In this document: piece by piece, positions 53,876 through 61,682 of the stretch
Layout of the letters: every line of letters starts with the position of its first letter
Position numbering within the stretch: position 1 is the first letter of the stretch
Source: Agromyces bracchium
GTDB taxonomy: Bacteria; Actinomycetota; Actinomycetes; Actinomycetales; Microbacteriaceae
Assembly: GCF_009709675.1 (NCBI RefSeq)
Contig: NZ_WMLB01000042.1
Location: 106,581-170,580 of the forward strand
Reading direction: 5' to 3'
Length of the DNA: 64,000 bases
Program-made: the position numbers and the translations under genes
The notes under the pieces: generated by a model
The model's database searches: none
What the model saw: only the letters and a program-made list of their open reading frames with translations
Told to the model about the DNA's origin: nothing

Positions 53876-54009
53876 GTCCTAAACAAAGGACGCGGTCAGC
53901 GCATGTCCGCCATACAGGACACTGCTGGCGCCACGTCCTGTATCAAGGACGCGACCGGTCTCTGTCTGATGTACAGGACATGGCTGATACGATGTCCTAT
54001 AGAAAGGAC
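53876..54009 (+). promoter_or_regulatory. Array of five 16-bp palindromes before HTH-Fic operon
   Basis: Five sites of the form GTCCT-N6-AGGAC start at 53876, 53905, 53935, 53964 and 53994, an even 29-30 bp period. Sites 1, 3 and 5 are perfect; site 2 has one changed arm base and site 4 a degenerate left arm. The last one ends 7 nt before the HTH gene start and overlaps its ribosome site. The array looks like multiple operators for the HTH protein itself. The inter-site DNA is not conserved. Confidence 0.75.
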
Positions 54010-54016
54010 ACCGATC

Positions 54017-54943
54017 ATGGCGCTTACACTGGCCACGCTGCTTGAGTCGCCACCCCTGCCACGGTACGAGCTCGCCCAACGAGCAGGCATCTCCCGGAAC
54101 ACCGAGTGGTCGATTCGGGATGACCAGAGCAGGGCTCGCCTAGAAACGCTCCGCGAGCTCGCGCTCGCGTGTGGCTACGACATCGATGTGGTGCTGCGCG
54201 CTGCCTACGAACCGGCCGCTGCAGCGGCGGCGCGGCAGATGCTCGGGGACCTCGACGTCACCAATGATGACCGGGAGCGACTCTTCTCAGTGCTTGGGAT
54301 CGACCTCGACGCTGAGTTGGCTGCGCTGCCCAAGTGGTCGGAGCGCCTGCAGCGATACGCGGATGCTGGGACGACCAGCACGATGACGGGTCGGAAGCGA
54401 CACGCACCGGTCGATGGGCTTCGCGTAAGGGAACCTCTGGCCGTCGCCGTGGAAGCTGCCCATCTCGCGGCGCCCCAGCACGCCCCCGGCGCGCTAATGC
54501 TGAGCGGCCGCAACGACCTAGATCGGCTCATGTCGGCCGCGATGGCCGCGTCCGAGCTCTACCGCAATGCCGCGGATGCGGCCCCGAGGTTCCGCCACCA
54601 GTGGGCGTTCTCCGGTTGGCCGGCACTAGAGGCGCTCGGCGCCGTCCATCCTGTCTCGGTCTTCGATCTAGAGGTCGCTTCGCCGCGCGGAAAAGCCCTT
54701 CCCGCCGTCATTTGGACGTCGCTGCCGAAGCAGTTCGGCCAATTCCTCACCGAGACGCATCGGAAGGTCAGCACCGTGCGAGCCGCCACCGTGATCATCG
54801 CACCGCTGGCGCCCCACCAACTCATCGGGACAGGTGAACTCGTGGGCGCCCCCCTCGTATCCCCGGTTCAGGCCGTCATTGACAGCCTCGGCGTCGGTGG
54901 CGAACTCGGTACCGCCGCCCTTGACCTGGCACGGGGGTGGTGA
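54017..54943 (+). CDS. HTH-domain protein, probable antitoxin/repressor of Fic pair
   Basis: A 308-residue protein. The N-terminal ~65 residues are a Cro/C1-type helix-turn-helix (YELAQRAGISRNTEWSIRDDQSRARLETLRELALACGYDIDVVLR). A helical linker and a larger C-terminal domain of unknown type follow (RHQWAFSGWPALEALGAVHPVSVFDLEV...). Similar HTH-plus-large-domain proteins accompany nucleotidyltransferase or Fic toxins. AAAGGAC lies before the ATG at 54017. The Fic gene starts 3 bp after its stop. I infer that it binds the five-palindrome array, represses the pair and neutralises Fic. Confidence 0.65.
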   Translation: MALTLATLLESPPLPRYELAQRAGISRNTEWSIRDDQSRARLETLRELALACGYDIDVVLRAAYEPAAAAAARQMLGDLDVTNDDRERLFSVLGIDLDAELAALPKWSERLQRYADAGTTSTMTGRKRHAPVDGLRVREPLAVAVEAAHLAAPQHAPGALMLSGRNDLDRLMSAAMAASELYRNAADAAPRFRHQWAFSGWPALEALGAVHPVSVFDLEVASPRGKALPAVIWTSLPKQFGQFLTETHRKVSTVRAATVIIAPLAPHQLIGTGELVGAPLVSPVQAVIDSLGVGGELGTAALDLARGW

Positions 54944-54946
54944 GTA

Positions 54947-55810
54947 ATGGGCACGAGCGGGAGTTGGGGTGTCGGTGCCGACGAGTATCGCCAACCGCCA
55001 GGGCGTCAGTTCCCCGTGAGCGGCTCTGCGCGTCTTCGGCCCGCTCTGGTAACCGCGGCGATCCGCGAAGAGCAGCGGCGACTGACCGGCATCACCTGGG
55101 AAATCGACAGCGTCGACCTCTCCGTGATCGGTGATGGCGGCGACGTCGAGCGTGCCCGCGCGCGGTTTCGCAGCCGCATGACCGACTTCATCTGGGACGC
55201 AGCTCGACTCGAGGGCAACACCTTCACGCTGCCCGAGGTGCGCACGCTCCTTGAAGGTGTGACTGTCCACGGTAAGCCCCTCGATGATCAGGACCAGATC
55301 CTCGCGCTGAACGAGGGCTTCAACGAGCTTGATCTCTTCATCGAGCGAAGAAATTTCTCGCTGTCGAAGAGGGTGTCCGATCGGCTGCATTCGAAGCTCG
55401 CGGTCCACGAGGCGCTCGACGCTGGCCAGTTCCGTGGCGAGGGGTCAGCCACCGGTGGTGGCTCGGTGCAGCTCTCGACGGGCGGCATCGTCGGCGGCCG
55501 TGATCACGGCGAGGGCGGCGAACTGCTGCGCCAGGCGTACACGGACCTCCTTGACTACTTGGATGGCGAGCCCGACCCGCGTGTGCGAGCGCTGGTGTAC
55601 GCCGCGTCGGCGATCCGCCACCAGCTCTATTTCGACGGTAACAAGCGCACCGCGAAACTCATGGCCTCCGGCGAGCTCATGAGCCACGGCTTCGACGCCG
55701 TCTCGATCCCGTACAGCCGGCTCTACGAGCAGAACCTCGCGCTCGACGAGTTGTTCATGACCGACGACGCCACAGCGCTGATGCGGCTGATGGCCGATTG
55801 CGCGCGGTAG
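54947..55810 (+). CDS. Fic-family protein
   Basis: A 287-residue Fic protein. Residues 83-97 (WDAARLEGNTFTLPE) match the N-terminal inhibitory helix; the EGN is kept but the preceding Ser/Thr position is Ala. The active loop is HQLYFDGNKRTAK (225-237). Counting back from Asp230, the usual catalytic His position seems to be Gln226, with His225 beside it. Fic enzymes transfer AMP or another nucleotide to hydroxyls of target proteins, often as toxins. Whether this one is active is uncertain. It is coupled to the HTH gene and ends the operon before a hairpin. Confidence 0.85.
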   Translation: MGTSGSWGVGADEYRQPPGRQFPVSGSARLRPALVTAAIREEQRRLTGITWEIDSVDLSVIGDGGDVERARARFRSRMTDFIWDAARLEGNTFTLPEVRTLLEGVTVHGKPLDDQDQILALNEGFNELDLFIERRNFSLSKRVSDRLHSKLAVHEALDAGQFRGEGSATGGGSVQLSTGGIVGGRDHGEGGELLRQAYTDLLDYLDGEPDPRVRALVYAASAIRHQLYFDGNKRTAKLMASGELMSHGFDAVSIPYSRLYEQNLALDELFMTDDATALMRLMADCAR

Positions 55811-56266
55811 CTCGACGGGTTTGAGGCCGGCCAGGGCGACCACGAGCGCCGGCTCTCGCCACAACCCCCGTCACTTCGGTGACGGGGACGATTCTTCCTT
55901 TGCGCATGCAGCTCCGAGGTCGAGCGCGAGCGCGTGCACGATGAGCACGACGGCGACGGCGACGGCGAGTGCGAGGCCGAGCACGAGCTCAATACCGGCG
56001 AGCGTACGCCCATCGTCGGGCCGGCTCGTATCGGCTCGCCCGTAGCGTCTGCAGACTTGCCGGGCGGTCGCACGTACCTTGCGTGGCGAGCAGGATGAAT
56101 CGCCCTGACTTTCGTTCCGTTTTCCAAGCAAGGATGGAACTCGATGGACAGGAAGGACTCGCCTGAGCTGTCGCGTGTTCCGGCCGAACCTCCGCGAGCA
56201 TCCGCAAGGCCGGTTAGCGCATCCCTGCGCCGCTGCCGTATCTCATCGAGGCCGGTGTCGCCGCCG
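55811..56266. other. 456-bp region with terminator, no supported gene
   Basis: After the Fic gene come a TTCG-loop terminator and about 380 bp without a convincing gene. A minus-strand frame (about 55871-56131) could encode a short protein with one good transmembrane segment (LVLGLALAVAVAVVLIVHAL), but it has only a TTG start and no ribosome site, so it is not called. Confidence 0.4.
55866..55887. terminator. Terminator with TTCG tetraloop after fic
   Basis: CCCCGTCAC-TTCG-GTGACGGGG is a perfect 9-bp stem with a stable tetraloop, 55 bp after the Fic stop codon. Confidence 0.7.
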
Positions 56267-56749
56267 TCAGAGCACGGGTGCGAGTTGCTCGCCGGCGAGC
56301 TCGCGGTCTTGTTCGGCCTTGATGGCCTCGCGCTGTCGATGAGTGTCACGCTCGATCAGGAAGAAGGCACCAACCGCAACGCCTCCGATCGCGACGCTTA
56401 CGGCAGTGCTCCACCCTGAGTTGATCATCTCTAGACCTGGGAAAACGAGAACGGTGAACCCGGTCGCCACCACGACGCCAACAATTACTCTTCGCTTTCG
56501 ACGACGCTCTTGCCTGAAGATCGGATCAAGCCGCGCATTGAGTTCAGCGCCTGCCTCAGAAACCCGCTTCGCGAACTCGTCTCGAGTCTTGCCCTCGGGA
56601 AGGTTAGGGAAGATGGCTGCCAGCCGTTCTACACGGATGAGGAGGCGAGATTCTTTGCTGAATCGACGCCCGAGCCATGCAGCGGCGGCCGCGAGTGTGG
56701 GCAACGAGAGCACAGCTAGCGATGTCTGAAGTATCTCGGTCCCGGTCAT
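56267..56749 (-). CDS. Two-helix membrane protein of the element
   Basis: A 160-residue protein. An N-terminal hydrophobic segment (ILQTSLAVLSLPTLAAAAAWLG), a long charged helical region with Arg-rich stretches, two more hydrophobic helices (VIVGVVVATGFTVLVFPGLEM and AVSVAIGGVAVGAFFLI) and a charged tail make up the protein. No family is recognised. TAGCTT ends 6 nt before the ATG, which supports the start. It is divergent from the integrase gene. Confidence 0.6.
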   Translation of the reverse strand: MTGTEILQTSLAVLSLPTLAAAAAWLGRRFSKESRLLIRVERLAAIFPNLPEGKTRDEFAKRVSEAGAELNARLDPIFRQERRRKRRVIVGVVVATGFTVLVFPGLEMINSGWSTAVSVAIGGVAVGAFFLIERDTHRQREAIKAEQDRELAGEQLAPVL

Positions 56750-56814
56750 GCGGGAAAGCTATCGGGCGGCACCGACATCTATCCAAACACGCGGAAGTGA
56801 TCTCCGAGGAAATG

Positions 56815-57909
56815 GTGAAGGGGTCGTCGCCGTGTCCCGATGGGCCCCTCACGATCCGGTCGCGGCAGGGATCGCGCAGGACACGTTCCTCATCGGCTCA
56901 CGTCCGCTTCCGACCGCCTCCTCGGTGCGATGCCGGTATCCAGGTCACGCAGCGACTCCCGCGCAGCGGCCAGAAGTACTGGCCGGCGATCGAGGCCTCC
57001 ATCCGACCGGCTACGGCCCGCAGCTACGGCGTCGCCTGGCGAATTCGCGTGAAGCCGAGCCTCGGCCGCCATCGGCTCGAGGACATCACCTCGCCGATGA
57101 TCGAGTCGGCGATGGTCGCGTGGTCGGGCGGGGCATCCGCCAAGAACGATGCTCTTGCGATGCTCTCACGGCTGCTCGACGGTGCCCGCCGCTCTCGGTT
57201 CATCGACTACAACCCGGCGCGCGAGGTGAAGCGGCCGAGCATGCGCGAGTCGATTTCGCCGGTCTCACGAGCGCTGACCTTCGACCAGATCCGCATCATG
57301 CTCGAGTTGGTGCCCGATGGCGTCTACCGCCGCTACCTCGCGGCGCTGGTGTACACCGGCATGCGAGCGGGGGAGGCCACCGCTCTTCGGGTCGGCGACG
57401 TCGACTTCAGCCGCGGTGTCATCCGTGTCAGTCGGTCGCTGAGCCCGGGCATGCGTGGCGAGCTCATCGAGCAATCGCCGAAGAGTCACAAGTCGCGGGA
57501 CGTCCCGCTGATCGACGCGCTGCGTCCGTATGCCGAGGCTGCAGCACGCGGGAAGCGAGCGAGCGACCTGCTCTTCGACGGGGCCGACGGCGGACGCCTC
57601 ACGAGCCACAACGTGCGCCGAGCCGTCGACTGGGATGAGCTGCGGGTCGCGATCGGCAAACCCGACCTCCGCATCCACGACCTGCGCCACACGTTCGCAA
57701 CGATCCTCTTCGACGCCGGCGCGACTGCACCCGACGTGCAAGCCACGCTCGGTCACTCGAGCCTCCAGGTCACCGAGCGCTACTCACGCGCCCGCGAGGG
57801 AGTCGCGCTGCGCGCCGGCGCCGCACTCAACGAGGCCATCAGAGCCGACGGTCTCAAGCCCAGCGGCGACTCTGGCATGGCACACGAGGATGCCCCGGCC
57901 CGACGTTAA
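56815..57909 (+). CDS. int: Tyrosine-recombinase integrase
   Basis: A phage-type integrase of about 364 residues. The catalytic domain carries LVYTGMRAGEATALRVGDVDF (first Arg), HDLRHTFATILFDAG (His-x-x-Arg), LGHSS and the terminal tyrosine in VTERYSRA. Before it is a SAM-like core-binding domain from about residue 60 (WPAIEASIRPATARSYGVAWRIRVKPSLG). The first ~60 residues do not resemble integrase N-termini, and the start (GTG 56815, near GAGGAA) is uncertain; a frameshift or decay there is possible. It sits 90 bp from attR and would recombine at tRNA-Phe. Its stop codon overlaps an arm-type repeat. Confidence 0.85.
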   Translation: MKGSSPCPDGPLTIRSRQGSRRTRSSSAHVRFRPPPRCDAGIQVTQRLPRSGQKYWPAIEASIRPATARSYGVAWRIRVKPSLGRHRLEDITSPMIESAMVAWSGGASAKNDALAMLSRLLDGARRSRFIDYNPAREVKRPSMRESISPVSRALTFDQIRIMLELVPDGVYRRYLAALVYTGMRAGEATALRVGDVDFSRGVIRVSRSLSPGMRGELIEQSPKSHKSRDVPLIDALRPYAEAAARGKRASDLLFDGADGGRLTSHNVRRAVDWDELRVAIGKPDLRIHDLRHTFATILFDAGATAPDVQATLGHSSLQVTERYSRAREGVALRAGAALNEAIRADGLKPSGDSGMAHEDAPARR

Positions 57910-57926
57910 TGGCACAACAATGGCAC
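57907..57926 (+). repeat. Arm-type direct repeats, right
   Basis: TAATGGCAC (57907-57915) and CAATGGCAC (57918-57926), at the same 11-bp period as the left pair at 50944-50963. The first copy begins at the integrase stop codon. Confidence 0.55.
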
Positions 57927-57969
57927 ACGCTCACCGCAGGCCCTGGCTCAATCGCCTCGTGAAACGACG

Positions 57970-57993
57970 AAACCCCCGGTCGCCCGGGGGTTT
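57970..57993 (-). terminator. Terminator carried by the element next to tRNA-Phe
   Basis: AAACCCCCGG-TCGC-CCGGGGGTTT forms a perfect stem just downstream of the tRNA-Phe 3' end. It replaces the native terminator now at 50764-50786, so the tRNA operon still ends properly after insertion. Confidence 0.7.
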
Positions 57994-57997
57994 CACT

Positions 57998-58042
57998 TGT
58001 GGCTCCGACCGGCATCGATCCGGTGACCTTTCGATTTTCAGT
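57998..58042. repeat. attR: right 45-bp repeat (within tRNA-Phe)
   Basis: This is the second copy of the 45-bp repeat. Here it forms part of the intact tRNA-Phe gene, so insertion rebuilt a functional tRNA. Confidence 0.85.
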
Positions 58043-58072
58043 CGAACGCTCTACCAACTGAGCTACAGAGCC
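58000..58072 (-). tRNA. tRNA-Phe (GAA)
   Basis: A 73-nt cloverleaf. Acceptor GGCTCTG pairs with the 3' CGGAGCC, and the anticodon loop CTGAAAA holds GAA. CCA is not encoded. The 3' half is supplied by the integrated element (attR). Confidence 0.95.
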
Positions 58073-58144
58073 TCGGGGTGTGGAACACCTCGATGATAAG
58101 GAGAAAGCCCCTTCTCTCGAAAGGGAAAGGGCTTGTCGCCTGAG

Positions 58145-58218
58145 CGACCCTGACGGGACTTGAACCCGCGACCTCCGCCGTGACAGGGCGGCACGCTAAC
58201 CAACTGCGCCACAGGGCC
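58145..58218 (-). tRNA. tRNA-Asp (GTC)
   Basis: A 74-nt cloverleaf with acceptor GGCCCTG, TTCAA-type T loop and anticodon loop CTGTCAC holding GTC. It is the middle gene of the Glu-Asp-Phe operon; CCA is not encoded. Confidence 0.95.
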
Positions 58219-58256
58219 TCGTAAAGAAGCTGTTCAATTGTAAACCCATCGCTGGG

Positions 58257-58329
58257 TGACCCCAACGGGATTCGAACCCGTGCTGCCGCCGTGAAAGGGC
58301 GGTGTCCTAGGCCGCTAAACGATGGGGCC
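58257..58329 (-). tRNA. tRNA-Glu (TTC)
   Basis: A 73-nt cloverleaf with acceptor GGCCCCA, anticodon loop CTTTCAC holding TTC, and GGTTCGAATCC in the T arm. It is the first gene of the tRNA operon; CCA is not encoded. Confidence 0.95.
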
Positions 58330-58366
58330 GGAAGGTCTCGCCCGGGGGCTCGACCGCCGAGAAGAA

Positions 58367-58395
58367 AGCATACGCATACCTCGCCCAGATTCCAA
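58367..58395 (-). promoter_or_regulatory. Promoter of the tRNA-Glu-Asp-Phe operon
   Basis: On this strand TTGGAA (58390-58395), a 17-bp spacer and TATGCT (58367-58372) form a good sigma-70-type promoter. Transcription would begin near 58360, about 30 nt before tRNA-Glu. Confidence 0.7.
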
Positions 58396-58530
58396 AACGA
58401 GGCGGGCAAGACACGCCACGCGCGGCGGAAATGCCCGATCCGCGGTCGATCCGAACCTAGTGTGACAGGGCCACTGCCCGCCCGGCGGGTACGCGAGCGC
58501 GGTCCGGACGGCCCGTGCGGATGGGGAGTC

Positions 58531-59871
58531 ATGTCGCGAACCGCAGGACGTCGAGCCCCCTGGGGGCCGCGCATGCGTGCGCTCGCGGGCGCCCTCGTGA
58601 TCGTGTTCGCGGCCGCCGCGGGCGTGGTGGCGAACCCGATCGCCGCGACCGCCGCCGACTACCCCACGTGGGAGGAAGTGCAGAAGGCGAAGGCGAACAC
58701 GAAGGCCGCGGCGCAGGCGGTCGACGAGATCATCGGGCTGATCGCCGACCTCGAGGCGAACGTCGAGGCGGCCCGCGCCGAGGCGCAGCGCCGCACGGAG
58801 GAACTCCTCGTCGCGCAGCAGGAGTACGACGACGCCGTGCGGCGCGCCGATGAGATCCAGGCGCAGGCCGACGAGGCGAAGGCCGAGGCCGAGGCCGCCG
58901 AGAAGAACGCCGGGCAGCTCGCCGCGCAGCTCTACCGGACCGGTGGGTCCGACCTGGGCGTCAGCCTGATGTTCGATGCGGGCGACGCCGCGCGCACCGA
59001 CGAGCTGCTCGCCAAGCTCGGCTCGATGGAGAAGCTCGTCGAGCGCACCGCCGACATCTACGAGCAGGCGAAGGAGGCCGGCAACACGGCCCAGTCGCTC
59101 GCCGACCAGGCCGAGGTGGCGCGTGCCGAGCGCGAGAAGCTCCGCGTCGCGGCCGAGCAGGCGCTCGCCGCCGCGCAGGCCGCGCAGGCCGCAGCCGAGC
59201 AGGCCCTCGCCGAGTCCGAGGAGAAGAAGATCGAGCTCGACCAGCAGCTCAAGTTCCTCAAGGACAAGGAGGCGAAGACCGCTGCCGCCTACCAGGAGGG
59301 CGAGCGGAAGCGGAAGGAAGAGGAGGAGCGCCGGCGGCGCGCCGCAGCCGCCGCGGCGGCGGCGGCGGCTGCAGCAGCCGCAGCGGCAGCCGCAGCGGCC
59401 GCGGGAGGCGGCGGCGGTGGCGGCGGTGGTGGTGGCGGCCAGACGGTGTCCTCCGGCTGGTCCAAGCCCGCCTACGGCTGGATCTCGGGCAGCTACGGCC
59501 CGCGCCAGGTGATCTGCAGCGGCGGCTACTGCTCGAACTCCTTCCACTACGCGACCGACCTCGCGACCGGGTGCTCGGCACCGATCTACGCGGCGAACGC
59601 CGGAACGGTCGTCTACGCGGGATGGTCGGGCAGCTACGGCAACTTCATCAAGATCGACCACGGCGGCGGCATCTCCACCGGCTACGCCCACATCCGCCCG
59701 GGCGGGCTGTTCGTCGGCTACGGGGCGCGGGTGAGTTCCGGCCAGGTGATCGCCTCGAGCGGCACCACGGGTGCGTCCACCGGCTGCCACCTGCACTTCG
59801 AGGTGTACAGCGGCTGGAGCCGCATCGACCCGGTTCCGTTCATGGCGGCGCGCGGCATCTACCTCGGCTGA
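58531..59871 (+). CDS. Secreted M23-family peptidoglycan endopeptidase
   Basis: A 446-residue exported protein. A signal peptide (residues about 16-42) is followed by a long coiled coil rich in Ala, Glu, Lys and Gln (about 45-265), as in EnvC/NlpD or RipA-type hydrolase regulators. Then come about 21 Ala and 12 Gly in a row, and a C-terminal LytM/M23 domain with FHYATDL and CHLHFEVY, which supply the zinc-binding His and Asp. It should cut peptidoglycan cross-bridges during cell division or growth. The start follows GGGGAG. The alternating homopolymer linker is striking and may be length-variable. Confidence 0.9.
   Translation: MSRTAGRRAPWGPRMRALAGALVIVFAAAAGVVANPIAATAADYPTWEEVQKAKANTKAAAQAVDEIIGLIADLEANVEAARAEAQRRTEELLVAQQEYDDAVRRADEIQAQADEAKAEAEAAEKNAGQLAAQLYRTGGSDLGVSLMFDAGDAARTDELLAKLGSMEKLVERTADIYEQAKEAGNTAQSLADQAEVARAEREKLRVAAEQALAAAQAAQAAAEQALAESEEKKIELDQQLKFLKDKEAKTAAAYQEGERKRKEEEERRRRAAAAAAAAAAAAAAAAAAAAAGGGGGGGGGGGGQTVSSGWSKPAYGWISGSYGPRQVICSGGYCSNSFHYATDLATGCSAPIYAANAGTVVYAGWSGSYGNFIKIDHGGGISTGYAHIRPGGLFVGYGARVSSGQVIASSGTTGASTGCHLHFEVYSGWSRIDPVPFMAARGIYLG
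59340..59440 (+). repeat. GCN then GGN codon tract (poly-Ala/poly-Gly linker)
   Basis: A run of GCC/GCG/GCA codons followed by GGC/GGT codons separates the coiled coil from the M23 domain. It is prone to slippage, and mixed synonymous codons suggest that selection keeps the amino acids. Confidence 0.8.
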
Positions 59872-59906
59872 GCCGGGCGACCGTCCGCCGAGGGCGGAGA
59901 CGCGAG

Positions 59907-59936
59907 GAGGGGGCGAGCCGTCAGGCTCGCCCCCTC
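59907..59936. terminator. Bidirectional terminator between M23 gene and ppa
   Basis: GAGGGGGCGAGCC (59907-59919) pairs perfectly with 59924-59936 around a GTCA loop between convergent genes. Confidence 0.78.
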
Positions 59937-59973
59937 GATGCGCGCAGGCGGATGCCGCGGCATCCGCTCGGAA

Positions 59974-60459
59974 TCAGTGACCCGGGTAGGCCTCGATCGC
60001 CTTCGCGATGAGCGCCTCGGCCTCGGCGGCGTTCGCCCAGCCCTCGGTCTTGACCCACTTGCCGGGCTCGAGGTCCTTGTAGTGCTCGAAGAAGTGCTCG
60101 ATCTCCTTGCGCGTGTACTCGGGGATGTCGTCGACGTCCTGGATGTAGTCCCAGCGCGGGTCGCCGGCGGGCACCGCGAGGACCTTGGCGTCGCCGCCGC
60201 CGTCATCGACCATGTTGAAGACGCCCACCGGGCGCACCTTCACGCCCACGCCCGGGAAGAGCGGGTACTGGGTGAGCACGAGCACGTCCAGCGGGTCGCC
60301 GTCGTCGCCGAGCGTGTTCTCGAAGAAGCCGTAGTCGGTCGGGTACACGAAGTTCGTGTAGAGCACGCGGTCGAGGAAGACCCGACCGGTCTCGTGGTCG
60401 ACCTCGTACTTGTTGCGGCTCCCCTTGGGGATCTCGATGACGGCGGCGTACTCGCCCAT
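59974..60459 (-). CDS. ppa: Inorganic pyrophosphatase
   Basis: A 161-residue soluble family I pyrophosphatase, which hydrolyses PPi to drive biosynthesis. Landmarks are [37 protein letters not shown] (metal-binding Asp residues) and [15 protein letters not shown]. The length is typical. AGGAGAG lies before the ATG. It is divergent from tilS, the usual actinobacterial arrangement, with promoters in the ~110 bp between them. Confidence 0.96.
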   Translation of the reverse strand: MGEYAAVIEIPKGSRNKYEVDHETGRVFLDRVLYTNFVYPTDYGFFENTLGDDGDPLDVLVLTQYPLFPGVGVKVRPVGVFNMVDDGGGDAKVLAVPAGDPRWDYIQDVDDIPEYTRKEIEHFFEHYKDLEPGKWVKTEGWANAAEAEALIAKAIEAYPGH

Positions 60460-60569
60460 GTGCTCTCCTCGTTTCGGATGGTGGAGTCTGGAAGGTCTCG
60501 CGGGCCGTGACGGCTCCGGCGTCGACGCGCGCCCGATGGGCGCCGCTTGCGACGGAATAAGGTTACGTG

Positions 60570-61625
60570 ATGCCCTCCGAGCGCCGTCCCCGCCTGACGC
60601 CGCCGATCGCCGACGTGCGACGCGCGGTGCGCGGGGTGCTCGTCTCGCGCGGTCTCGATACGCCGCGGGCGGCGACTCGACCACCGCTGCTCCTCGTCGC
60701 GCTCTCGGGCGGTCCCGATTCGCTCGCACTGGCCGCGGCCGCGGCGTTCGAGGCGCCGAAGGGCGGATGGCGCGCCGGCGCGATCGTCGTCGACCACGGG
60801 CTGCAGCCGGGTTCGTCCGAGCAGGCGGATGCCGCGGCATCCGTCGCTCGCGACCTCGGGCTCGACCCGGTGCTCGTCGAGCGGGTCGACGCAGGCGCCG
60901 CACCGGGTGGCGCCGGTCCCGAGGGCGCCGCACGCGCCGCCCGGTACGCCGCGCTCGACGCCGCCGCACGCGCGACCGGGGCCGAGGTGGTGCTCCTCGG
61001 CCACACGCTCGACGACCAGGCCGAGACGGTGCTGCTCGGGCTCGCGCGCGGGTCGGGGTCGGCGAGCCTCGGCGGCATGGCCGCCCGCTCGGGGCGCTAT
61101 GCGCGGCCGCTCCTCGGCATCCGCCGCGCGACCACCCGGCAGGCGTGCCTCGACGCGGGCCTCGAGCCGTGGGACGACCCGCACAACCTCGACCCCGCGT
61201 ACGCACGCGTGCGCGTGCGCGAACGCGTGCTGCCCGTGCTCGAGGCCGAGCTCGGCCCCGGGGTCGCCGAGGCGCTCGCGCGCACCGCCGAGCAGCTGCG
61301 GGAAGACGAGCAGGCGTTCGCCGACCAGATCGAGGAGTTCATCGAGGAGATCTGCGAGCCCGCCGAGGCGGGCATCGCGATCTCGGCGGCCGCGCTCGCC
61401 GCGAACCCCGCCGCGCTGCGGCAGCGGATCATCCGGCACGTCGTCGACAGCGAGTTCGGCGTCTCGCTGAGCCGTTCCCAGACCCTCGAGGTCGCCCGGC
61501 TCGTCACCGACTGGCACGGGCAGGGGCCGATCGACCTGCCCCGCGGCATCCGCGCCACCCGCGCCGGCGCGCACGTCGTGCTCTCCACGACGGGCTCGAC
61601 CGAGGTGCTGCCGCACGACCACTGA
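60570..61625 (+). CDS. tilS: tRNA(Ile)-lysidine synthase
   Basis: A 351-residue PP-loop enzyme that adds lysine to the wobble C34 of tRNA-Ile2 so that AUA is read as Ile. The ATP site is [14 protein letters not shown] near residues 42-55, with [10 protein letters not shown] and [22 protein letters not shown]. The R-x-R-V-R-x-x-V-L-P motif ([12 protein letters not shown]) follows. The C-terminal part is shorter than in E. coli, as usual in actinobacteria. TAAGGT ends 6 nt before the ATG at 60570 (a GTG lies just before it). hpt follows 57 bp downstream. Confidence 0.94.
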   Translation: MPSERRPRLTPPIADVRRAVRGVLVSRGLDTPRAATRPPLLLVALSGGPDSLALAAAAAFEAPKGGWRAGAIVVDHGLQPGSSEQADAAASVARDLGLDPVLVERVDAGAAPGGAGPEGAARAARYAALDAAARATGAEVVLLGHTLDDQAETVLLGLARGSGSASLGGMAARSGRYARPLLGIRRATTRQACLDAGLEPWDDPHNLDPAYARVRVRERVLPVLEAELGPGVAEALARTAEQLREDEQAFADQIEEFIEEICEPAEAGIAISAAALAANPAALRQRIIRHVVDSEFGVSLSRSQTLEVARLVTDWHGQGPIDLPRGIRATRAGAHVVLSTTGSTEVLPHDH

Positions 61626-61682
61626 GCCGCGGCGTAGGCTCGTGGCATCCGTTCGCCCAGACGCACGCAGGAGGAGCTCGGG

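Larger units (their letters stand above)
50798..58042. mobile_element. 7.2-kb element integrated in tRNA-Phe
   Basis: Identical 45-bp repeats (50798-50842 and 57998-58042) bound the element. They carry the 3' half of tRNA-Phe up to the anticodon loop. A tyrosine-recombinase gene lies next to the intact tRNA. Inside are an ECF sigma factor operon, several small membrane proteins and an HTH-Fic pair; no replication, transfer or capsid genes are seen. The DNA looks less GC-rich than its surroundings. It fits a small integrative island, a satellite, or a reduced plasmid/phage remnant. The two repeats are 7,200 bp apart. Confidence 0.82.

Noticed and set aside
53876..54009. CRISPR array
   Set aside because: The repeats are 16 bp, palindromic with a variable centre, and the gaps are only 13-14 bp. 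There are no cas genes. Operators fit better.
55871..56131. 86-codon membrane protein on the minus strand
   Set aside because: It has one plausible transmembrane helix but only a TTG start, no ribosome site, and contains a terminator at its end.
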